Source: JAFARZ01 sp035651595 (GTDB lineage Bacteria > Actinomycetota > Actinomycetes > Streptosporangiales > Streptosporangiaceae). From it: 64,000 nt of DNA. Positions 23,927 to 33,100 of this stretch are shown here, one piece after another (position 1 is the stretch's first letter; each line of letters opens with the position of its first letter). The notes below the pieces were generated by a model, which was given only the letters and a program-made list of their open reading frames with translations, had not been told where the DNA came from and made no database searches. The stretch covers positions 7,445 to 71,444 of the forward strand of contig DASRFJ010000207.1 of NCBI GenBank assembly GCA_035651595.1, in the 5' to 3' direction. The position numbers and the translations under genes are program-made.

Positions 23927-26283
23927 GCCGCCGCACGCTGGCGGGCGGCATCCTCCGCGTGGGCCTTCGCGAGGCGCAGCGTGGCCAGGCTGTTCCCGCC
24001 GAGCGCGGCCCGGACCGCCTGCCGCGTGGCGGACACGTCGGCGTCCTCGCCGAGCGCGCTGACGTTCAGCCGCACGGTGTGCCGCGACGTCACCAGCACG
24101 CCGCCGCCGGCCCGCGGCTCGATCAGCCAGCGCCCGGTGTGCAGCGCCAGCACCGGGGGCAGCACGATCTGCTTGTAGATGATCTCGCGGTGCGGCTGGC
24201 ACACCCGCACCGATCGCGTGGTGTGGATCGATCCGTCCTTGGCGCGGGTGTCCATCTCGAGAACCTGGAGCCCTGGTGTCTGTTCGTCCAGCGATACGCG
24301 GGCGACGTGGGGGAGCCGTTCCCGCCACAGCTGGGCCTCGTTGAGGAAGTCGTAGACATCCTCGGCGGCCCCGTCGACCGGTACCGTGTCGTCGAACGTG
24401 AACAGCTGATCGGGTCCGGCCAGCTCCGCGCGCTCCTTGAGCGCCCGCAGCTCCGCTTCGCTGTTGCGGTCCACGGCCTCGCCGATCCAGTCGAGGTCGG
24501 CGGGGTCACCGGTCGCCGCGGCGAAGTCGTGCAGCAGGCGCACGTGACATGCTGTTCCGGACACGGTCTCCACGATCCAGCTGCCGCCCATGCTCCGGAC
24601 CGGCGGCACGGACCGCTCCTGGCGGAAGGCGATCGTCAGCCGCGCCCGGTCGTGGTGCCGTCGCGACGTCCAGCTTCGCGCGGTCCCGTTCGCGGTCGCC
24701 CAGATCCGGATCAGCTCCTCGTTCGCGTCACCCTCGGCGCGCTCCGCGTGGATGGTGGGCGGGAACATCTCCGGCCAGCCGCCGACGTCCGCCAGCAGCT
24801 CGTACACCCGGCCGGCCGGCGCGCTCACCGAGATCTCGTGCATGACGTGCCGGACGGTGCTCGCCGGCTCGCCGAACCAGCGCCGGAGCGCCGCCTCCTG
24901 GCCGCCGCTCCCCGATTCCGCCCACACCACGTGACCGTCGGGGCGGATCAGCACCGCTTCGGTTCCCGCGGCGGCATGGACCGTATCGACGCGATCCGCC
25001 CATCCGCTGGCGGTGGGGGCTGCCTCAGCGGTGATCAGGATCCCGCGTGCCGGGTGCAGCAGATCGGCGACGTTCACGCTGCCGCCGTCGGCGAGTGCCA
25101 CGTCCACGTGCGGCATGCGCGTCCCCGCCATCGGGTGTCCGCTGTCGCCCGTGTCGTACCGGATGTCCAGCCCGCTCACCATCCCGGCCAGGTGGCGCGC
25201 GGCCGCCGGGATCGTGATCAGCTCGGCCATGACCGTCCGCAGCGGCTCGATCTCCTGGCCGCTGAGGTTGAGGATCCCCTGAGCCCTGGTGTTGCGCAGC
25301 ACCCGGGCGCCGACCGGATGCCGTTCGTCGTGGTAGCTGTCGAGCAGCCCGTCCGGCGCCCAGCCCCTGATCGTCGCGGCGAGTTTCCAGCCCAGGTTGG
25401 CGGCGTCCTGCACGCCGACGCTGAGCCCCTGCCCGCCGGCCGGCAGGTGGATGTGCGCGGCGTCGCCGGCGAGCAGCACGCGACCGCGCCGGTACTGCGT
25501 CACCTGACGCGTGGCGTCGGTGAAGCTGCTCACCCACAGCGCGCGCCCGTCGTGGATGGATTCGCCGGTGAGGCGCTGCCAGGCGTCCGCTAGCTCGGGG
25601 AAGGTCAGTTCCCGGTCGCGCTGCGGCGGCGTCCCGTTCTCGCAGACGATGATGCGGTCGATGCCCTCTTCCAGCGGCCCGGCCATGATCATGCCGCCCG
25701 GAACCCGCTCGCCGATCATCCGCGGCCGTATCTCGCACCCGGTGACGTCGGCCAGGTACATCTCGCGGGTCGCGTCCGAGCCGGGGAAGTCGAAGCCGGC
25801 GAGCTGGCGGACCGTGCTCCGGCCGCCGTCGCAGCCGGCCAGGTAGCTCGCCGTGTGCTCGGCCCGGCCTGCCGGGCCCTCGGTCACCACGACGACGCCG
25901 TCCGGCGTGTCGCCGATGCCGGTGACGGTGTACCCGCGGCACACCGTGGCGCCCAGCTCGAGCGCCCAGTTCTCCAGCATCTCCTCGATCTTGTACTGCG
26001 GTATCCCGCGCACGCCGAAATGCGCGCCGTCGAGCACGCCGTAGTCCATCGGGATCCCGCCGAAATGGCCCATCCGGCTGATCTCCGCCCGTTCGAACCT
26101 GGCCAGCAGCCCGCGCTGGTGAAAGACCTCGGTCGCGCGCGCGGTGAAGCCGACGCCGCGGGACTCCCGGCTACGGGTGGTCCTGCGCTCGAAGACGGTG
26201 ACGCCTACGCCGCCAAGGCGCAGCTCGCCGGCCAGCATCAGCCCGACCGGCCCGGCGCCGACGATGATCACATCGGTGTTCAT
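23923..26283 (-). CDS. Fusion of a PgaE-like flavin monooxygenase and a two-domain aromatase/cyclase
   Basis: One 786-residue reading frame holds two enzymes. Residues 1 to about 475 are a flavin monooxygenase (GAGPVGLMLAGELRLGG, YLAGCDGGRSTVRQL, GRVLLAGDAAHIHLPAGGQG, RPDGHVVWAE). From MHEISVSAPAGRVYELLADV onward follow two START/Bet v1-like domains (about 480-625 and 640-780; second GAAEDVYDFLNEAQLWRERL), the didomain aromatase/cyclase that dehydrates and aromatises the first ring of C-9-reduced polyketides. No stop codon or start-site gap separates the halves. The start overlaps the O-methyltransferase stop (ATGA). It is the only aromatase/cyclase in the window, so it should be essential for ring formation. 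Confidence 0.9.
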   Translation of the reverse strand: MNTDVIIVGAGPVGLMLAGELRLGGVGVTVFERRTTRSRESRGVGFTARATEVFHQRGLLARFERAEISRMGHFGGIPMDYGVLDGAHFGVRGIPQYKIEEMLENWALELGATVCRGYTVTGIGDTPDGVVVVTEGPAGRAEHTASYLAGCDGGRSTVRQLAGFDFPGSDATREMYLADVTGCEIRPRMIGERVPGGMIMAGPLEEGIDRIIVCENGTPPQRDRELTFPELADAWQRLTGESIHDGRALWVSSFTDATRQVTQYRRGRVLLAGDAAHIHLPAGGQGLSVGVQDAANLGWKLAATIRGWAPDGLLDSYHDERHPVGARVLRNTRAQGILNLSGQEIEPLRTVMAELITIPAAARHLAGMVSGLDIRYDTGDSGHPMAGTRMPHVDVALADGGSVNVADLLHPARGILITAEAAPTASGWADRVDTVHAAAGTEAVLIRPDGHVVWAESGSGGQEAALRRWFGEPASTVRHVMHEISVSAPAGRVYELLADVGGWPEMFPPTIHAERAEGDANEELIRIWATANGTARSWTSRRHHDRARLTIAFRQERSVPPVRSMGGSWIVETVSGTACHVRLLHDFAAATGDPADLDWIGEAVDRNSEAELRALKERAELAGPDQLFTFDDTVPVDGAAEDVYDFLNEAQLWRERLPHVARVSLDEQTPGLQVLEMDTRAKDGSIHTTRSVRVCQPHREIIYKQIVLPPVLALHTGRWLIEPRAGGGVLVTSRHTVRLNVSALGEDADVSATRQAVRAALGGNSLATLRLAKAHAEDAARQRAAA

Positions 26284-27335
26284 CAGACCGGAACCGCCTC
26301 GATGATCGACACGGGCGACGCCGTCGGGATGACCCTGGTGAGCGTGAAGCCGCCGCGGGCGAGCAGTTCGGCGTACTGGTCGCGGGTGCGTTCGCGGGCG
26401 CCGAGCAGCAGCAGGAGCCACAGGTCGATGACGTTGCCGAGGTGCGGCGTGTTGTTGCCGGGCAGCACGTACTCGACCACGAACAACGTGCCGTCCGGGT
26501 TCATCGCGTCCCTGATGTTCTTCAGCACCGCGAGGGACTGCTCCTCGGTGAAGTCGTGCAGCGTGTGCTTGAGCAGGTAGGCGTCGCCGCCGGCCGGCAC
26601 GCTCTCGAAGTACGAACCGTTCTCGACGGTGCACCGCCCGGTCACGCCCGCCGCCTCGAGCACCTGCGGGGCGTCGGCGGTCCCGTGCGGCGCGTCGAAC
26701 AGGACGCCCCGAGAGCCCGGCGACCGCCGCAGGATTCCCGCCAGCAGCGCGCCGCGCCCGCCGCCGACGTCGACGATCGTGCCGAACCGGGAGAAGTCGT
26801 ACGCGGCCACCACCGGGGCGGTTTCCGGCCCGGACAGGCTGCCCATGCCCTGGAAGAACGACATCGCGTACTCGGGGTTCGCCATCAGGAACTCCTGCGC
26901 ACCCATGCCGCGCACCACTGGCATGCTCGCCTCGCCGGTCCGCACCGAGGTGAGCAGGTGTCCCCACTCCTCCCAGAACAGGGGCAGGCCCATCAGCAGC
27001 GCGATGCCGCGCATCGAGTCGGGTGCGTCACCGCGCAGGGACTCGGCCATCGGGGTGAGCTCGAACCGGCCGTCGCCCCGCTCGGCGAACACCGCGAAGC
27101 CGGAGAGCAACCGGAGCAGGCGGTGGATGGCGTCGGCGTCCGCCTCCGCCTTATCCGCGATCTCCGTGGCGGTCAGCGGCCCGCCGGCCAGGATGTCGGC
27201 GATACCGAGGCTGGCCGCGACATAAATCGCCTGAGTTACCACCGATCCCTGAATAAGGTCAAGCAAAGCGAATGCGGCGGACTGATTTTTCACCCCGTCA
27301 GCCGCCTGAACCGTCGCGGTGGGCAATGCAGACAT
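26283..27335 (-). CDS. SAM-dependent O-methyltransferase
   Basis: A 350-residue class I methyltransferase of the small-molecule O-methyltransferase (TcmN C-domain / DnrK-like) type. The N-terminal winged-helix dimerisation part contains VTQAIYVAASLGIADIL. The SAM motif is TIVDVGGGRGALLAGIL, followed by GVLFDAPHG and the catalytic-region KHTLHDFTEEQSLAVL. An AGGAGG ribosome binding site supports ATG 27335. It is the first gene of the six-gene leftward tailoring operon. The probable substrate is a phenolic hydroxyl of the polyketide; the position is unknown. Confidence 0.92.
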   Translation of the reverse strand: MSALPTATVQAADGVKNQSAAFALLDLIQGSVVTQAIYVAASLGIADILAGGPLTATEIADKAEADADAIHRLLRLLSGFAVFAERGDGRFELTPMAESLRGDAPDSMRGIALLMGLPLFWEEWGHLLTSVRTGEASMPVVRGMGAQEFLMANPEYAMSFFQGMGSLSGPETAPVVAAYDFSRFGTIVDVGGGRGALLAGILRRSPGSRGVLFDAPHGTADAPQVLEAAGVTGRCTVENGSYFESVPAGGDAYLLKHTLHDFTEEQSLAVLKNIRDAMNPDGTLFVVEYVLPGNNTPHLGNVIDLWLLLLLGARERTRDQYAELLARGGFTLTRVIPTASPVSIIEAVPV

Positions 27336-27626
27336 TGTTCCTCCTGAATTAATAGCTTCGCGGCACGCCTTATGCATGCTAATCGGCTGACCTGGAGATT
27401 TATAGCACTAAATAAGTGCAAATTGCCCTTGTTGTCAGGCCCGCGTATCGCTTACGCTCGCGCGGCCCGGCCGCGTCCGCCCGCTCGCGCGGCCCGCTCG
27501 CGCGGCCCGGCCGCGTCCGCCTCCGCCGCCGTTCGACTGCCGAAACCCAGCAGTCGAACGACGGTAAGCCCGCCGTCACATCGGGCACATTTGCCACATT
27601 CCAGGCGCATCACGGGGCGCGCCAGA
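27336..27626. other. Intergenic region upstream of the tailoring operon
   Basis: This stretch should contain the promoter of the O-methyltransferase operon; the 80 bp next to the gene are AT-richer than the surroundings. Further out are direct repeats of CGCTCGCGCGGCCCG and GGCCGCGTCCGCC (about 27470-27525). A perfect 11-bp hairpin (CGTTCGACTGC / GCAGTCGAACG, 27530-27560) follows. No gene is seen. Confidence 0.5.
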
Positions 27627-27913
27627 TATTGCGGACACTTACCCCCAATCCGGGTCCTGTTGGCTTGTTCTGCGGGGCTGGGCTGGTTCGCCGGCCGCCC
27701 GGTTGGGTCAGCGGACGGCGTCGATAGGCGCGGCGGCGCCGGTTAACGTGGTGTTTTTGCCTTTCGTGGTAACGCGGCCCCCGCGCACGGGGGTCGATCT
27801 ACCACGAAGGGCAAATCGACCACGTTGCTGACGGGCCTGCCGCCGGTGGCCGCAACGGCCGCGCCACGCCGCGATCAGCCGTCAGTGTCCGATCCGGGGG
27901 TAACTGTCCGCAC
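27627..27913. mobile_element. MITE-like element, copy A (about 287 bp, terminal inverted repeats)
   Basis: The left end ATTGCGGACACTTACCCCC(AA)TCCGG is matched by an inverted right end (27890-27912) with about 19 of 23 positions conserved. The centre carries an 82-bp hairpin. It shares both end sequence and the internal hairpin with the element at 52005. No transposase is encoded. The right end extends into the 3' codons of the KSIII gene. Confidence 0.7.
27747..27828. repeat. 82-bp hairpin element, copy 2
   Basis: The 39-nt arms (27747-27785, 27790-27828) start AACGTGG and contain CCTTTCGTGGTA / TACCACGAAGGG, around a 4-nt loop. Size and layout are the same as the copies at 10875 and 52148, and this one is nested inside the MITE-like element. 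Confidence 0.87.
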
Positions 27914-28991
27914 TCAGCCGGACTGCCTCCCCGGGGCCCGTGCGGGCCGCGGGAAGGGCGGTTCCGGCGCGGGCGGGCCAGTTGAGCATGTCGAGGACCG
28001 CGGCGGACCAGCTGAAGCCGGCGCCCACCCCGAGCATGAGGCAGCGCTGTCCGGCCGTCATGTGGCCGGCGTCGCCGAGATAGCGAAGCCCGGCGATCTG
28101 GTCGCCTGCGCCGAGGTGGCCCACGTGCCGGCCCCACTGCCAGGTGGTCCGTTCCTTGTCGATGCCCAGCGGGTCGAGGAACAGTGCCTTGATCCGGCCG
28201 GCGCCGAGGCTGGGCACGATGAACCAGTCGATGTCGGAGATCTTCGCGTCGCCTTCGTACAGCGCCCGGTCCGCGGCGTCCCGCTGCCCGGCGTCCATGC
28301 GATCCATGATGAAATCCAGGCCCACGTCGGCCATGAAGGCGTCCCGAAGCACGTCGAGGTCGATCGTCTCGCGCACGCTGAACGGGGCCGCGCCGAACGG
28401 GTCGCGTCCCCGGTTCATGCCCTCGAGGCTCGGGTCGGAGATGGTGACCAGGCTGCGGAGCCTGGCGAACCCGTGCTCCTTGGACAGCACGGCCGCGGTC
28501 CCGCCGTCGCCGCAGATCGTTCCCGGGTCGCTGCGCCACCGGTCGAACGCCGGCAGGCCGAACTGGTCGCCGGTCGTGACCAGGGCGTGCCGCCGGGCGG
28601 GCCCGGCGACCAGGTACGCGGCGGCGAGTTCCAGCGCGGCCATGCCGCCGTTGGACATCTGGCGGACCTCGATCGCCGGGCAGCGGCTGCCGTCGAGGCT
28701 CCGCTGGACGTACGAGGCCGGCGGCCACATGTCGTGGCCCTGATAGGAGGTCGCGGCGTGCAGCACCAGATCGAGGTCGGCCGGGTCGCATCCCGCCTGG
28801 CGCAGCGCGGGCACCGCGGCCCGCGCGGCCATTTCCGGCGCCGATTCGTCTTCGGCGACGCAGGCCGATGCTATTCCGGTACGCCAGATCAATCTGCGGT
28901 CGCACAATCCCGCGCGTTCGGCGTCATCCACCGTCATTGGTTCCGGTAGCCAGATACCGCATCCGGTGATGTAGAGATCATCGAATTTCAT
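27882..28991 (-). CDS. KSIII-like acyltransferase of the DpsC/CerJ type
   Basis: A 369-residue thiolase-fold protein. The nucleophile position of FabH is Ser113 (VRQMSNGGMAAL) instead of Cys. The other catalytic residues fit His292 and Asp297 in GHLGAGD. From memory DpsC uses Ser118-His297-Asp302; all three here are shifted by exactly five, so the triad is intact and the HQAN-type His of true condensing KSIII is absent (VPSLGAGR). Such proteins move acyl groups onto acceptors or carriers, and DpsC selects the propionyl starter. Here it is divergent from the starter PKS operon and is inferred to hand the starter to the type II machinery. The last codons come from a repeat element. Confidence 0.9.
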   Translation of the reverse strand: MKFDDLYITGCGIWLPEPMTVDDAERAGLCDRRLIWRTGIASACVAEDESAPEMAARAAVPALRQAGCDPADLDLVLHAATSYQGHDMWPPASYVQRSLDGSRCPAIEVRQMSNGGMAALELAAAYLVAGPARRHALVTTGDQFGLPAFDRWRSDPGTICGDGGTAAVLSKEHGFARLRSLVTISDPSLEGMNRGRDPFGAAPFSVRETIDLDVLRDAFMADVGLDFIMDRMDAGQRDAADRALYEGDAKISDIDWFIVPSLGAGRIKALFLDPLGIDKERTTWQWGRHVGHLGAGDQIAGLRYLGDAGHMTAGQRCLMLGVGAGFSWSAAVLDMLNWPARAGTALPAARTGPGEAVRLSADSYPRIGH

Positions 28992-29016
28992 TTGCGGTCA
29001 CCGTGCCGCCATCCGC

Positions 29017-29045
29017 TCAAGTCGACCTCGGCACGCGGTGGAGTC
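29017..29045 (+). promoter_or_regulatory. Possible SARP direct repeat before the starter PKS operon
   Basis: TCAAGTC (29017) and TGGAGTC (29039) are 22 bp apart, with a further TCGAGTC at 29056. They lie in the 113-bp divergent region between the KSIII gene and the acyltransferase. CCGTTGAAC lies at 29089. The spacing fits a SARP site, but sequence match is loose. Confidence 0.25.
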
Positions 29046-29104
29046 CCGGCGCATATCGAGTCTGATTCCACCGGCCGTAAAGCGGGCGCCGTTGAACTGT
29101 GCCC

Positions 29105-30106
29105 ATGCCTATGCCGATCGCCCTTCTCTTTCCCGGACAAGGCGCTCAGCAGCCGAGGATGGCCGCCGGGCTCTACGGGCATTCCGACGTGTTCACCGAT
29201 GCGATGGACGACGCGTTCCGCCTCCTGCGCGCCGACGGCGCGCCGATCCGCGCGGACTGGCTCAGCGCCGGGCCCCCAGACGTGCTGGATGACGTGAGCC
29301 GGGCGCAGCCGCTGCTCTACGCGGTGGGCTACGCGCTGGGCAGGCTCGTGCAGAGCTGGGGTGCCGAACCCGCCGCGCTGCTCGGGCACAGCGTCGGCGA
29401 ACTGGTGGCGGCGACGCTGGCCGGGGTGCTCGACTTCGCGGATGCGATGCGGCTGATGGGGGACCGGATGCGGATCCTCGCCGACACCCCGCCCGGCGCG
29501 ATGCTGGCCGTCGCCGCGCCGGCCGAGGCGGTCGCCGCCTACATCGACGGCGAGGTCGCGATCGCGGCGGTCAACGGTCCGCGGCAGGTCCTGCTCGCCG
29601 GGCCGGCCGAGCAGATCGCCGGCACCCGGCTGCGGCTCCAGGCGGCGGGGGTCACCTGCAGGCAGGCGAAGGCCAGGCAGGCGTTCCACAGCCCGGTGGT
29701 CGCCGGCGCCGCCGCGCGGACCCTCGACGGCTGGGCCGCGACGCCGCTGCGTCCGCCGCGACTGCCGGTCTACTCGGCCTACCTCGGCGACGTCCTGCCG
29801 GCCGGGCGGGCCACCGACCCAGGGTTCTGGGCGAGCCAGCCGGCCGAGCCCGTGCTGTTCGGACCCACGCTCGACAAGCTGCTGAGCAACGGCACGTTCC
29901 TGCTGGTCGAGGCGGGACCTGGCCAGGGCCTGAGCGCGCTGGCGCGCCGGCACCCGGAGGTCACGTCCGGCCGCAGCGCGGTCACCGCGATGCTGCCGAT
30001 CCGGGCCGGTGACCCGCACGCCGACCGCCGCGCCGTGTGCGACGCGGCGGAACGGGTCCGCGCGGCCGTCCCGCGCGGCGAGCTGACAGGAAACGCGCAT
30101 GGGTAA
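29105..30106 (+). CDS. Discrete malonyl-type acyltransferase
   Basis: An acyltransferase of about 333 residues with the FabD fold: ALLFPGQGAQQ, nucleophile Ser in LLGHSVGELVA, the substrate-loop motif AFHSP (Phe, as in malonyl-specific enzymes) and VEAGPGQGLSALARR. It may load malonyl onto the type II ACP (many type II clusters borrow FabD instead) or act as a starter-editing transferase as discrete ATs in hybrid clusters do. Several starts are possible (GTG 29099, ATG 29105, ATG 29111); the first ATG is used. The stop overlaps the PKS start by 8 nt, so the two are coupled. Confidence 0.87.
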   Translation: MPMPIALLFPGQGAQQPRMAAGLYGHSDVFTDAMDDAFRLLRADGAPIRADWLSAGPPDVLDDVSRAQPLLYAVGYALGRLVQSWGAEPAALLGHSVGELVAATLAGVLDFADAMRLMGDRMRILADTPPGAMLAVAAPAEAVAAYIDGEVAIAAVNGPRQVLLAGPAEQIAGTRLRLQAAGVTCRQAKARQAFHSPVVAGAAARTLDGWAATPLRPPRLPVYSAYLGDVLPAGRATDPGFWASQPAEPVLFGPTLDKLLSNGTFLLVEAGPGQGLSALARRHPEVTSGRSAVTAMLPIRAGDPHADRRAVCDAAERVRAAVPRGELTGNAHG

Positions 30107-33100
30107 CCGCGACGCGATCGCGATCGTAGGCCTGGCCTGCCGGTTCCCGGCGGCACCGAGCCCGGCCGCGTTCTGGCGGCTGCTGCGCGACGGCACCGAC
30201 GCGGTCACCGACGCGCCGCCGCACCGGCGCGCCGACAACTGCCTCTACCATCCCGGCGAACAGCAGTCCCCGGCCCACCGGGGCGGCTTCCTCGACCGGA
30301 TCGACGAGTTCGACGCGGCCTTCTTCGGCATCAGCCCGCGCGAGGCGCAGGACATGGATCCGCAGCAGCGCCTCATGCTGGAGCTGATCTGGGAGGTGAC
30401 CGAGGACGCCCGCGTCGCGCCGGATTCGCTGCGCGAAAGCAGGACCGGGGTGTTCGTCGGCGCGATGGCGGACGACTACGCCGCGCTGGTGCACCAGCGA
30501 GCGCTTGAGTCGGTGACCGGGCACACGATGACCGGGCTCCAGCGCGGCTTCATCGCCAACCGGGTCTCCTATACCCTCGGCCTGCGCGGGCCCAGCCTGA
30601 CCGTCGACACAGGTCAGTCGTCGTCGCTGGTGGCGGTGCACCTGGCGTGCGCGAGCCTGCGGCGCGGGGAATGCTCCGTGGCCGTGGCGGGGGGCGTGCA
30701 CCTGAACATCGCGGCGCACGGCACGATGGCGGCGGTCAAGCTGGGCGTCCTGTCGCCCGACGGGATCTGCGCGGCACTGGACGAGCGCGCGGCCGGCATC
30801 GTCCGCGGCGAGGGTGCGGGCGCGGTGCTGCTGAAGCCGCTAAGCCGGGCGCTCGCCGACGGCGACCGCATCTACTGCGTGATCCGCGGCAGCGCGGTGA
30901 ACAACGACGGGGACACGGCGGCGAACCTGACCGCGTCCGGCGAGCCCGCGCAGCGCGAGGTCCTCCGGGAAGCCTACCGGGACGCCGGGGTGCAGCCGTC
31001 CGCGGTTCAGTACGTCGAGCTGCACGGCACCGGGACCAAGACCGGCGATCCCGTCGAGGTGGCGGCGCTGGCCGCCACCTGCGGCACCGGCCGTACGCTG
31101 GGGGCGCCGCTGCTCGTCGGCTCGGTGAAGACGAACATCGGGCACCTGGAGGGCGCGGCCGGCGTCGCGGGCCTGATCAAGACCGCGCTGTGCCTCGCCC
31201 ACCGCGAACTCGTGCCCAGCCTGCATTTCCGCACGCCACACAAGCGCATCCCGCTGGCGGAACTGCGCATCCGGATGCAGCAGGAGACGCGGCCGTGGCC
31301 GGACGGGGACGAGCAGGCCCTCGCGGGCGTCTCCTCGTTCGGCATGGGCGGCACCAACTGCCACGTCGTGCTGGCCGGCCTCGCCGACAGCGTCGCGCCC
31401 GGGAACGCCGAACCCGGCAACGTCCCGCTGCCCTGGGTGATCTCCGGCAGGTCGGACGAGGCACTCCGCGCGCAAGCGGCCCAGCTGCTTGACCACACGG
31501 ATCGAGACGTCAACGACGTCGCGTACTCGCTGGCGACCACGAGGACCACCTTCGAGCACCGCGCCGCGGTACTCGCCGGCGACCCGGCCGCGCTGCGGGC
31601 CGGACTGCGCGCCGTGGCCGACGGTCAGCCCGCGGCGAACGTGCTGCGCGGCACCGGGACGCCGGGACGGCTGGCATTCCTGTTCCCCGGCCAGGGCTTC
31701 CAGCGGGCCGGCATGGGACGGCGGCTGGCCGGCGCGTTCCCCGCGTTCGCCGCGGCGTTCGACGCGGCCTGCGCCGAATTCCGCGACCACCTCGACCGCC
31801 CCCTGCAAGAGGTCGTCTGGGCGGCCGAGGGCACGGACACGGCCGCCCTGCTCGACCAGACCCGGTACACCCAGCCCGCCCTGTTCGCCACCGAGGTCGC
31901 GCTGTACCGCCTGATGGAATCGTTCGGCCTGCACCCAGACGTCGTGCTCGGCCACTCCGTCGGCGAGTTCGCCGCCGCCCACGCGGCCGGCGTGCTCAGC
32001 CTCGCGGACGCGGCCACGCTCGTCGCGGCGCGTGGCGAGCTGATGCAGGCACTGCCGCCGGGCGGCGTGATGATCGCGGTGCAGGCGGCCGCCGACGAGG
32101 TGATGCCGCTGCTGGCCGGCCATCAGGACCGGGTCGCGATCGCGGCGATCAACGGCCCGGCCACGGTCGTGATATCGGGCGAGGCGAGCGCCGCCGAGCA
32201 GGTCGCGGCCGAGATCACCGCCAAGGGCCGCAAAACCAGGCGGCTCAAGGTGAGCCACGCCTTCCACTCGCCGCTGATGGAGCCGGTCCTCGCCGAACTG
32301 CGGGCCGTCGCCGGCGGCCTCACCTTCGGCCGGCCGCACCGGGTGGAGTTCATCTCCACGGTCACCGGGCGGCCGGCCACGCTCGCCGAGCTGCGCAGGC
32401 CCGGCTACTGGGCCGAGCACGCGCGCAACCCCGTCCGGTTCGCCGACGCCGTGGCCGCGCTCGACGCCGGCGGCACCCGGCTGTGCCTGGAAACCGGGCC
32501 GGGCAACGGCCTCGCCGCGATGGGAAAGGTCGCCCTGGCGGGTAACGGCCCCGCTGGCGCAGCCGGCCCCGCTGGCACAGTGTTCCTCACCAGCATGCAT
32601 GGCAAGGACGAGGTGGCCGCGCTCACCGCCGCCGTCGCCGCGCTGCATGTGCGCGGGGTGCGCGCCGACTGGCGCGCGCTGGCCGGCCCCGGTTTGCGCC
32701 GCGTGGACCTGCCGACCTACCCGTTCCAGCGCCGGCGCCACTGGCTGGGGTCCGCGCCCGCCGTTTATACCGAACGACAATCGGTGCCCGTTGCCGGCGA
32801 CCTGCGTGGTCTCGTGCGGCAGGTGGTGGCGGCCGTGCTCGGGCACGACGACCCGGCACGGATCGAGATCACACGGACGTTCAAGGACCTCGGGTTCGAC
32901 TCCGCCATGACGACCGAACTCGCCGCGCGGCTCGGCGACGCGCTCGGCCGCCAGCTCGAGCCGTCGCTCATCTACAACTGCCCGGAGCCCCTCGCGCTGA
33001 TCGAGCACCTCGGGGACCAGGGGCAACCGGAGCGGCCGGCCCTTGCCACCGCCCTTGCCGCGGCCGGCGCCGGCGAGCCGATCGCGATCATCGCCATGAG

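Noticed and set aside
30099..31400. First KS of the PKS as a broken, inactive ketosynthase
   Set aside because: The Cys to Gln change in VDTGQSSS with both histidines kept is the standard KSQ decarboxylase of loading modules, not decay.
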